DNA of 64,000 nt from Candidatus Flexifilum breve (lineage in GTDB: Bacteria > Chloroflexota > Anaerolineae > Aggregatilineales > Phototrophicaceae). The stretch covers positions 310,001 through 374,000 of the forward strand of contig JADKGC010000006.1 in the NCBI GenBank assembly GCA_016717205.1. Reading direction: 5' to 3'. The translations under genes were made by a program, and so were the position numbers. This document shows, piece by piece, positions 57,630 through 64,000 of the stretch; the stretch's first letter is position 1, and each line of letters starts with the position of its first letter. The notes beneath the pieces were generated by a model, which did no database searches, was not told the DNA's origin, and was given only the letters and a program-made list of their open reading frames with translations.

Positions 57630-57764
57630 TCTGAAGTATTACAACCTTTAGACTTGTCACTTCAATTTCGCTTTATACTCGAAACATAAGCAGAAGTGGT
57701 TCCGCCGAGCAAAGGATGTCGTCAGGCTGTGCCACACCTACCAACAGGGTATCTGGATTCCCGC

Positions 57765-59666
57765 ATGGCAGACAGACTTCGTGGCAACCACGATCCGTAC
57801 ATCAGCTCTCAACAGACTGTTCGGCTGAAACGGCGTGCACGTCCGAGCCAAGCATCTGGTGAGGCGCTGCCTCTGCCGGCTGAGGTCGAGGAGGAGCTGC
57901 GGTTTGCGCGCGGTGTCTACGCGACGACGGCTTTGCTCACCCGCGTGCTGGATCCTGAACTCACGCTCAAATCTCTGCTTGAAAAGGCGCTCGCGGCCAT
58001 TGATCACGACCGCGGCACGATCAGTGTTTTTTTTGGTCATGAAGCGCGCATCGTTACCGTATGTGGCTATACCCCGGAACAAACAGCGGCGCTTCAGGGA
58101 TTCCGGTTGTCAACCAGTGGCCGCTCAATTCAGGAGAGCATGACCAATCGGATGCCGATCATCGTGCCCGACACGCGGACACAGCCTGATTGGGTGTTTG
58201 CGCCCGGTCTGGAATGGCTGCGTTCGCATCTCAGTGTGCCGATTGTGGCGCATGATCTCGTGATCGGGCATCTGGGCATCGACTCGGATCAGCCTAAGGC
58301 CTTCAGCGCCAAGTATGTGGAGCGCCTGCGGGTCTTCGCGGACTTTGCGGCCGTCACCCTGGAGAACTCACAGCTTTACGATGAGCTGATGCGCGACGCA
58401 GTCGAGAATCAGTCGCTGCATCGGGCGACCGCCTTTCTGTTCAAGGTGAACCTGTTCACCGCGGACAACCTGCTCGAAGTTGGCGAAGAGATCGTGCGGG
58501 CGGTCGTGGTGGAGTTCGGCGCGGTCGACTGTGGTTTGATGCTGCTCGATGCCGAGACCGGCCACCTGACGCGGCTTGCCCGCGCGGGGGAGTTTCAGGT
58601 GCAGGCGAATCAGTCACTGCATATCAACGGGCATGGCCTCGTGCCGCGTGCCCTGCGCACGGGCGACATGGTCTATGCGCCGGATGTCACCAGCGACACC
58701 CACTATGCGCCGAACAACCCGCTGACCCGCTGCGAGTTGGTCGTTCCGCTGCGGACCGCAAAGGGTGTGATCGGCGTGCTGGACTTGCAGAGCGCCGAAG
58801 TCGATGCTTTCAATGACTCCGACCGCCGCTTGTTGACGGCGTTTGCCGAACGGGTCGCCGTCGTCATCGAGAATATCATCCTGTACAACCAGGTTCGCGA
58901 GCACGCCGATAATCTTGAACGGCGCGTCGCCCAGCGCACGCGGGAGCTGAATCGCGCGTTGGAACGCGAACGCGAGCTCAGCGACCTCAAGTCCCGGTTT
59001 ATCGCCCGAGTGTCGCATGAGTTCCGGACGCCGCTCGCGGTGATGAATACGGCGAGCGACCTGCTCATGAACTACGGTGATCGCATGAATGACGATCAGC
59101 GGACGGAAAAGCTGACCCGGATTCGCAATGAAGTCAACAGCCTGACGTTGATGCTCGACGATATTCTGACGATCAGCGTGAACGGGGATGACGGCAAAGC
59201 CACGTTCCGCCCGGACATGTTTGACCTGAAGCATCTGGCGGGCGAAGCGGTTCGGTCGCTGCGCGGAGGCGCGGGGGCCGACCATGACCTGCACTACGAG
59301 TATTCCGGACAGGCGTATCTCTATGCGGACCCCATTTGGATTCGCCGCATCATCCAAAATCTGCTCTCAAATGCGGTGAAGTATTCCGAACCCGGCAGTC
59401 CGATTTTTCTAGTGATCAACTGTACTGAACACGAGACCGTTATCCGTGTCCAGGATCAGGGGATAGGTATCCCCGAAATGGATCAACCCCATCTGTTCGA
59501 CGTGTTCCACCGCGCCGTCAACGTTGACAATGTAAGCGGAACCGGTCTAGGGTTGGCGATTGTTCGGCAAGGGGTAGAATTGCATGGCGGCGAAATAACC
59601 TACTCCACGAAACTCGGCACGGGTACCACCTTCGTTATTACGCTTCCACATAAGTCTACGAGATGA
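57765..59666 (+). CDS. GAF-domain sensor histidine kinase
   Basis: A soluble sensor kinase of about 633 residues. Two GAF domains lie in the first 400 residues (KALAAIDHDRGTISVFFG, LSVPIVAHDLVIGHLGIDSD, and PLRTAKGVIGVLDLQSAEV). A coiled linker leads to HisKA (FIARVSHEFRTPLAVMNTA) and HATPase_c (NLLSNAVKYS, VQDQGIGIPEM, GTGLGLAIVRQG). The start is uncertain: the frame is open from a GTG at 57696, but that stretch looks non-coding and no candidate has a strong Shine-Dalgarno. The next gene begins eight bases after the stop. Confidence 0.87.
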   Translation: MADRLRGNHDPYISSQQTVRLKRRARPSQASGEALPLPAEVEEELRFARGVYATTALLTRVLDPELTLKSLLEKALAAIDHDRGTISVFFGHEARIVTVCGYTPEQTAALQGFRLSTSGRSIQESMTNRMPIIVPDTRTQPDWVFAPGLEWLRSHLSVPIVAHDLVIGHLGIDSDQPKAFSAKYVERLRVFADFAAVTLENSQLYDELMRDAVENQSLHRATAFLFKVNLFTADNLLEVGEEIVRAVVVEFGAVDCGLMLLDAETGHLTRLARAGEFQVQANQSLHINGHGLVPRALRTGDMVYAPDVTSDTHYAPNNPLTRCELVVPLRTAKGVIGVLDLQSAEVDAFNDSDRRLLTAFAERVAVVIENIILYNQVREHADNLERRVAQRTRELNRALERERELSDLKSRFIARVSHEFRTPLAVMNTASDLLMNYGDRMNDDQRTEKLTRIRNEVNSLTLMLDDILTISVNGDDGKATFRPDMFDLKHLAGEAVRSLRGGAGADHDLHYEYSGQAYLYADPIWIRRIIQNLLSNAVKYSEPGSPIFLVINCTEHETVIRVQDQGIGIPEMDQPHLFDVFHRAVNVDNVSGTGLGLAIVRQGVELHGGEITYSTKLGTGTTFVITLPHKSTR

Positions 59667-59673
59667 TGAAGTG

Positions 59674-60798
59674 ATGAAAAAAATTCTAGTCGTTGAGGAT
59701 GCACAGTCCCTCCGGAAAGACATCGTCGAGATGTTGGGCTTCGAAGGTTTCGAAGCGATTGGGGCCGAAAATGGCCTAGTAGGTGTTGATCGTGCCCGGC
59801 AGGTTCTGCCGGATCTGATTATCTGCGACATCATGATGCCGGGTCTGGATGGTTATGGGGTGCTCGAAGAGCTGCGCAAGGACACCCTGACCTCAACAAT
59901 CCCGTTCATCTTCCTGACCGCCCGCACGGATCGGGTCGATGTGCGGCAGGGGATGGAACTCGGCGCCGATGACTTTCTGACCAAACCGTTCCATGCGGCG
60001 GAGCTGCTCGCCACCGTGCGTACGCGGCTGAAGAAGCAGGAAGACCACGACCAAAAGACCAAAGTGGAAGTCAGCAAGGTCACGAACAACATCATGATCG
60101 CGCTGCCGCATGAACTGCGCACGCCGCTGAACATCATCCTCGGCTTCTCTGACCTCATGATGATGGACGCGCCGAACATGGACTCGGATCGGATCGCGGA
60201 TATGGCGCGGCTGATCAACAATGGTGCGCTGCGCCTGCTGCGCGTAATTGAAAACTTCCTGCTGTACGCGCAGATCGAAGTGGTGCTCACCGACCGCAAC
60301 CAGATTGACGAATACCGCAAGCATTACAGCATTTATCCGCACCTGTCGATTGCGCGCAACGCCAAGCATCAGGCGACGCCCGCGGGGCGCGTCGACGACT
60401 TGCAGTTGGAACTTGATGAAGTCAATGCTGTGAGCCTGTCAGAAGAACTCCTGAAGAAGATCATCGAGGAGTTGATCGATAACGCCTGCAAGTTCTCCAA
60501 CGAACATTCGGCGATTGTCGTCAAAGGCAAAGTCGAGGGTGATTTCTATGTGGTGAGCGTCTCCAACACGGGGCGCGCTATGACGCCGGAACAGATCGCG
60601 AAAATCGGCGCGTACATGCAGTTTGAACGCCGCATCTACGAACAGCAGGGCACAGGTCTGGGGCTGGTCATCTCCAAACGCCTGATCGAAATGCATGGTG
60701 GTTCGTTCAACATCGAAAGCGTGCCTGACGAATCGATCACGGTCCAGATTCGGATGCCGATCAAGTATGATGCCCCGGCGCTCGACAAAGGGGAGTGA
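59674..60798 (+). CDS. REC-HisKA-HATPase hybrid protein
   Basis: A 374-residue protein. An N-terminal receiver domain (1-120; ILVVEDAQSLRKDIV, phospho-Asp in LIICDIMMPGLDG, Lys in DFLTKPFHA) is followed by HisKA with the His in ALPHELRTPLNIILGFS and HATPase_c (ELIDNACKFSN, EQQGTGLGLVISKRL). The receiver precedes the kinase, the reverse of most hybrid kinases. It follows the GAF kinase by eight bases, so a phosphate relay from that kinase to this receiver is likely (inference). A GTG three bases earlier is an alternative start. Confidence 0.87.
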   Translation: MKKILVVEDAQSLRKDIVEMLGFEGFEAIGAENGLVGVDRARQVLPDLIICDIMMPGLDGYGVLEELRKDTLTSTIPFIFLTARTDRVDVRQGMELGADDFLTKPFHAAELLATVRTRLKKQEDHDQKTKVEVSKVTNNIMIALPHELRTPLNIILGFSDLMMMDAPNMDSDRIADMARLINNGALRLLRVIENFLLYAQIEVVLTDRNQIDEYRKHYSIYPHLSIARNAKHQATPAGRVDDLQLELDEVNAVSLSEELLKKIIEELIDNACKFSNEHSAIVVKGKVEGDFYVVSVSNTGRAMTPEQIAKIGAYMQFERRIYEQQGTGLGLVISKRLIEMHGGSFNIESVPDESITVQIRMPIKYDAPALDKGE

Positions 60799-60806
60799 CG
60801 CTCGCG

Positions 60807-60834
60807 TTGTCCTTTAGAAGAACTCCGCTATAAT
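60807..60834 (+). promoter_or_regulatory. Promoter of the LysM lipoprotein gene
   Basis: TTGTCC (60807-60812), 16-bp spacer, TATAAT (60829-60834), 46 bp before the ATG. A good housekeeping-type match. Confidence 0.65.
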
Positions 60835-60880
60835 AACTAAGTATAGGACCGCGTTGCGCCTGTGAGGGGGAATTTCATTC

Positions 60881-61819
60881 ATGCGAGCAGATTGGACGCA
60901 TAAGGGCTTGTTAATCCTGTCCCTTCTAATTGTCATATTTGCGTCGGGCTGTTTCCAGTCTGCTGGTGGGGCGCTGGAAGCGACCAGCGTGGCTCAGTCG
61001 GCACCGACTTTTACGCCGACGGCGAGTGAAACCCCAACCGAAACGCCGACGCCGTTCCCCAGCCTGACGCCCACCGAAGATCAGTCGATCATCGTGCTGA
61101 CGCGCGTCGTCACGGCGACCGCGACGCCGACGGTTCCGGGCGGCACCGAAGTCGCGGATGTGGCGCTGCAGGATATCGTCGCGGAAACGTCAACGGCCAT
61201 TTTCCTGACCTCGAATGCACAGTTCCAGCCGCTGCAGGCCGCCACGACGGAAGTCCCGCCCGTGGTTGACCCGCTGCTGCTCTCGGCGACGGCGATCATT
61301 CGCAGTTCGACGGAGACGGCGGCCGCGCCGCTCACGCAGACCGCGCAGGCGCTGCTCGGCATCACGCCGACTTCAGCCTTTTTCCCGACGGCGACCACCG
61401 CCGGCGTGACCGCCCCTGCGGTCGTCCCCTCCGGCGCAGACTGTGTGCACGAAGTGCGCGCGACCGATCGCAACCTGTTCCGCATCGGCCTGAACTATGG
61501 TGTGACTTACCAGACGCTGGCGACCTATAACAACCTCGTCAATCCGAACCTGATCTATATTGGACAGCGGTTGGTGATCCCCGGCTGCGGCACCACGGGC
61601 AATGTCCCCCCGGCGACCTCCACGGCGACGACGACGGGCGGTGGTGTGCCGGTGACGCCGATCCCCGGTGGCGGCGCGGGTACGTATATCGTGCAGGATG
61701 GCGACACGCTGTTTGGCCTCTCGCAGCAGTGGGGCCGCCGTGTGATGGATATTGCCGCGGTCAATGGCACCGCGAATGTCAACCTGATTTACATCGGGCA
61801 GACGCTGGTAATTCCGTAA
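60881..61819 (+). CDS. LysM lipoprotein
   Basis: A 312-residue surface lipoprotein. The signal sequence ends in a lipobox (FASGC, Cys24). A Thr/Pro-rich linker (about 40-70) and a low-complexity region lead to two LysM peptidoglycan-binding domains, about 187-240 (LNYGVTYQTLATYNNLVNPN) and 268-312 (YIVQDGDTLFGLSQQWGRRV). It is probably anchored to the membrane and bound to the wall. SD GAGGGGG lies about 11 bases before the ATG. Confidence 0.87.
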   Translation: MRADWTHKGLLILSLLIVIFASGCFQSAGGALEATSVAQSAPTFTPTASETPTETPTPFPSLTPTEDQSIIVLTRVVTATATPTVPGGTEVADVALQDIVAETSTAIFLTSNAQFQPLQAATTEVPPVVDPLLLSATAIIRSSTETAAAPLTQTAQALLGITPTSAFFPTATTAGVTAPAVVPSGADCVHEVRATDRNLFRIGLNYGVTYQTLATYNNLVNPNLIYIGQRLVIPGCGTTGNVPPATSTATTTGGGVPVTPIPGGGAGTYIVQDGDTLFGLSQQWGRRVMDIAAVNGTANVNLIYIGQTLVIP

Positions 61820-61820
61820 C

Positions 61821-62351
61821 ATGCAGGAAACGGTCCTCAATACTGAAGAAATCTACCGCGGGCGCGTCATCCAGCTATCAGTGCTGGATGTGCGCCTGCC
61901 CAATGGCAAGACCTCGCGCCGCGAACTGATTAAGCACCCGGGTGCCGTGGCGATCATCGCGCTGGATGCGGCGAACAACGTGCTGCTCGTGCGGCAGTTT
62001 CGCATGGCGGCGGATCGTGTGATGATGGAAATCCCAGCGGGCACGCTCGAACCGGGCGAAGATCCGCTGGTGTGCGCCGAACGTGAACTGCAAGAGGAGA
62101 CCGGGTACCGCCCCGGCAAGCTGGAAGCGTTCGGCGGCATTTACGTCGCGCCCGGTTACACCTCTGAGTTCATCCACCATTTCATCGCCACCGATCTGAC
62201 TGAATCACGCTTGGAGATGGACGATGACGAGTTCATCGAAGCCTCGTTTGTGCCCATGACGGAAGCGTTGGCGATGATCGAGCGCGGCGAGATTATTGAC
62301 GGCAAAAGTATCAGCGGTCTGTTGAAGGTGGCGCGGCGTTTGGGGCTGTGA
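61821..62351 (+). CDS. NUDIX hydrolase, ADP-ribose pyrophosphatase-like
   Basis: A 176-residue NUDIX protein. The box GTLEPGEDPLVCAERELQEE is followed by TGYRPG, then GGIYVAPGYTSEFIHHFIA. The overall pattern (GRVIQLSVLDVRLPNGKTSR near the start, AIIALDAANNVLLVRQFR) matches ADP-ribose pyrophosphatases of the NudF type, which cleave ADP-ribose to AMP and ribose 5-phosphate. It begins one base after the LysM gene. Confidence 0.88.
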   Translation: MQETVLNTEEIYRGRVIQLSVLDVRLPNGKTSRRELIKHPGAVAIIALDAANNVLLVRQFRMAADRVMMEIPAGTLEPGEDPLVCAERELQEETGYRPGKLEAFGGIYVAPGYTSEFIHHFIATDLTESRLEMDDDEFIEASFVPMTEALAMIERGEIIDGKSISGLLKVARRLGL

Positions 62352-62354
62352 CCC

Positions 62355-62383
62355 TTGTGAGAGACGGTTCGCCCCTGTATAAT
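62355..62383 (+). promoter_or_regulatory. rplS promoter
   Basis: TTGTGA (62355-62360), 17-bp spacer, TATAAT (62378-62383), overlapping the region just past the NUDIX stop. It would give a leader of about 60 nt before rplS. Confidence 0.7.
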
Positions 62384-62402
62384 GCGACTTGATTTTGAAT
62401 GC

Positions 62403-62438
62403 GTACGCCCCTCCGAGTTGGATGAGCGTACTTTTTTT
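62403..62438 (+). promoter_or_regulatory. rplS leader hairpin, possible attenuator
   Basis: GTACGC (62403-62408) pairs with GCGTAC (62426-62431), with an inner TCC/GGA pairing, followed by seven T. It lies between the promoter and the rplS start. The hairpin plus T run looks like an intrinsic terminator. Ribosomal protein leaders, including an L19 leader in Firmicutes, often regulate in this way; whether this one binds L19 is unknown. Confidence 0.6.
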
Positions 62439-62451
62439 GACGAGGAAGCCC

Positions 62452-62793
62452 GTGAACGAGTTATTGAAAGCACTGGAAGCCCCGGATCGTGGGCATCCCC
62501 AGTTTGGCCCCGGCGACACCGTGAAAGTGTACGTCAAGGTGGTTGAAGGCGACCGCGAACGTACCCAGATGTTTCAGGGTGTCGTGATCCGCTACCGTGG
62601 TGGTGGCAATGATGCCAACTTCACCGTCCGCCGTATCGCGACGCACGGGATTGGCGTGGAACGTACGTTCCTGCTCAAGAGCCCCCGCGTCGAAAAGATC
62701 GAAGTGACCCGTAAGGCGAAAGTGCGCCGCGCGCAGCTCTACTACCTGCGCGATGTTCGTGGCAAGGCGGCACGCCTGAAGGAAAAGCGCTAG
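62452..62793 (+). CDS. rplS: 50S ribosomal protein L19
   Basis: A 113-residue L19, located at the 30S-50S interface. GDTVKVYVKVVEGDRERTQM, FQGVVIRYRGGG, and the C-terminal KVRRAQLYYLRDVRGKAARL are characteristic. The GTG at 62452 (VNELLKALEAP) with GAGG six bases before it matches the family length. The upstream open frame is leader RNA. Confidence 0.96.
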   Translation: MNELLKALEAPDRGHPQFGPGDTVKVYVKVVEGDRERTQMFQGVVIRYRGGGNDANFTVRRIATHGIGVERTFLLKSPRVEKIEVTRKAKVRRAQLYYLRDVRGKAARLKEKR

Positions 62794-62796
62794 GCC

Positions 62797-63540
62797 GTGC
62801 GTCCGCTCATCGGGATTACTGCTTCAGACGTCTATGCGGAACGGGGCAAGCTGTATCATCGAGCGTATGCGCTGAATGCGTTTGCGATCGCGGATGCTGG
62901 CGGCTTGCCCGTCTACATTCCACCGGGACTGGAAGAATCCGTGCTGCGTGAGCTGTACGAACGCCTTGATGCCGTATTGCTGCCCGGCGGGCCCGATGTT
63001 GATCCGGTTGAATACGGGCAGGAACGCCACCCGCAGACCAAAATCATCGATGCGCCGCGCGACGCGCTCGAACTGACGCTCGCGCGCTGGACGGTCGAAG
63101 ATGACCGCCCGCTGTTCGGCATCTGCCGCGGTCATCAGGTGATGAATGTCGCGCTGGGTGGCACGTTGGTGCAGGATATCCCGTCGCAGGTCGAAACAAC
63201 CCTGACGCATGACCTGCCCGACGAATATCCGCGCAGCACCCGCCTGCATACGGTTGACATCAAGCCGGAAAGCCGGCTTGCTTCGATTCTGGGGACGACG
63301 CAGGTCGTGGTGAACAGCCTGCATCACCAATCCACCGAAATCGCGGCGCCGGGCGTAGACTTCACTGCGTTCGCCCCGGATGGCGTGGTCGAAGCGCTGG
63401 AAGTCCCCGACAAGCAGTTTGTTTTGAGCGTGCAGTGGCATCCCGAAGACCTGTATGAGGACGACGGCATGATGAAGCGCCTGTTCACGGAGTTCGTCAA
63501 CGCTGCGCGTGAAAGTGCTGCCCGCCAGTCCCATCGTTAA
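62797..63540 (+). CDS. Class I glutamine amidotransferase-like, PuuD family
   Basis: A 247-residue hydrolase of the gamma-glutamyl-gamma-aminobutyrate hydrolase (PuuD) type. The nucleophile is Cys110 in FGICRGHQVMNVALGG, and the His-Glu pair is in VQWHPED. LLPGGPDVDPVEYGQ and NSLHHQSTEI are family-typical. It would cleave gamma-glutamyl amides; no polyamine genes are nearby. It starts with GTG three bases after rplS. Confidence 0.85.
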   Translation: MRPLIGITASDVYAERGKLYHRAYALNAFAIADAGGLPVYIPPGLEESVLRELYERLDAVLLPGGPDVDPVEYGQERHPQTKIIDAPRDALELTLARWTVEDDRPLFGICRGHQVMNVALGGTLVQDIPSQVETTLTHDLPDEYPRSTRLHTVDIKPESRLASILGTTQVVVNSLHHQSTEIAAPGVDFTAFAPDGVVEALEVPDKQFVLSVQWHPEDLYEDDGMMKRLFTEFVNAARESAARQSHR

Positions 63541-63551
63541 CTGACGCGTGA

Positions 63552-64000
63552 ATGACCGTGCCTGAAACCTCGGCAAGTAAGCGCATCGGAGTGTTTGACT
63601 CTGGTGTTGGCGGGTTGTCCGTGCTGCGTGAAATTCACGGACACCTGCCCAATATCCCCACCATCTACTATGCTGACCAAGCCCATTTGCCCTATGGCAT
63701 GCGGACACCCGAAGATGTGCGCCAACTTGTCGATCTGGCCGCTGAGTTCCTGATCGCGCATGGTGCGCGCGTGCTCGTCATCGCGTGTCACACGGCCAGC
63801 GCCGCCAGCCTGCACGACCTGCGCGCCCGGCACCCCGGCATTCCCCATAGTCGGCATGGAACCGGCGGTCAAACCCGCCGCCGAAGCGCACGCAGACGGG
63901 TGTGATCGGCGTGCTGACCACGCGGGTGACTGCCCAAAGTGAGTTGTATCGCAAGGTGGTGGATCGCTTCGCGCGCGGCGTACAGGTCATCACCCAGCCC
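63552..64000 (+). CDS. murI: Glutamate racemase MurI, partial, two apparent frameshifts
   Basis: The N-terminal part of glutamate racemase, which makes D-glutamate for peptidoglycan: IGVFDSGVGGLSVLREI, IYYADQAHLPYG and the catalytic Cys in IACHTASAASL. The frame breaks at the CCCC run 63843-63846 (one C fewer gives GIPIVGMEPAVKPAAEA), and again near 63884-63898, after which the third frame continues with TGVIGVLTTRVTAQSELYRK to the window edge. Two indels within 60 bases of an essential gene argue for assembly error. The gene continues beyond 64000. Confidence 0.85.

Noticed and set aside
57654..57679. Promoter TTGTCA / TATACT before the GAF kinase
   Set aside because: Spacing is 14 bp, too short for a standard sigma-70 site, and no better -35 is present.

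Overview
This is a gene-dense stretch of about 60% GC bacterial chromosome. The organism is most likely a member of the Chloroflexota, in or near Anaerolineae. That placement is inference from the 16S rRNA (very short V1 and V3 helices), the ladder of sensor kinases without adjacent regulators, FecR/SH3 and LysM surface proteins, and the absence of typical Gram-negative envelope genes. No CRISPR array, insertion sequence, prophage or tRNA gene was seen.

Layout. Positions 1-248 hold the start of moaA on the minus strand. 495-4651 is a tightly overlapping trio: FecR/SH3 exported protein, CHASE2 sensor kinase, second FecR/SH3 protein. 4648-6660 holds a DUF2231-Rieske protein, a 73-residue small protein and a NarL-type regulator. 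6708-8911 holds a YeiH-type transporter, a 41-residue membrane microprotein and a LysR regulator. 8989-16267 (minus) is a sugar and oxo-acid block: FucI-like isomerase, then FucU/RbsD, E2, dihydrolipoyl dehydrogenase and a fused E1 alpha-beta. 16410-21253 is a 16S-23S rRNA operon with tandem promoters, boxA-like elements, two processing stalks and a terminator, but no spacer tRNA and no linked 5S. 21270-30057 (minus) holds a TPR exported protein, ChaB, a GH38 alpha-mannosidase, and an ECF sigma factor with an ABC exporter. 30107-37147 holds a large Ser/Thr kinase-ATPase-TPR protein, ChrA, a polyferredoxin and an L,D-transpeptidase. 37241-43705 (minus) holds a methyltransferase, asparaginase II, a DegT-type aminotransferase and a two-gene ABC exporter. 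43856-45229 is a cyclic-nucleotide-binding protein with a kinase-like ATPase domain that lacks the phosphoacceptor histidine.

45226-53239 (minus) is the most interesting block. It is a coupled five-gene DNA repair operon: an AddB-like SF1 protein, a UvrD/AddA-like helicase, a stand-alone PD-(D/E)XK nuclease, a NUDIX hydrolase and RecJ. It looks like an AddAB/RecBCD-type end-processing enzyme distributed over three polypeptides. 53393-64000 (plus) holds an ECF sigma factor, a pentapeptide-repeat protein, an MFS exporter behind a terminator-like hairpin, UppP, a GAF kinase with a REC-kinase partner, a LysM lipoprotein, a second NUDIX protein, rplS with a hairpin leader, a PuuD-type hydrolase and the start of murI.

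Quality caveat. Seven genes (3688, 21270, 30107, 37241, 37958, 53393, 63552) show apparent single-base frameshifts, several of them in short homopolymers, while the protein family continues on both sides. The simplest reading is residual assembly indels rather than gene decay; these genes are given as one feature each.
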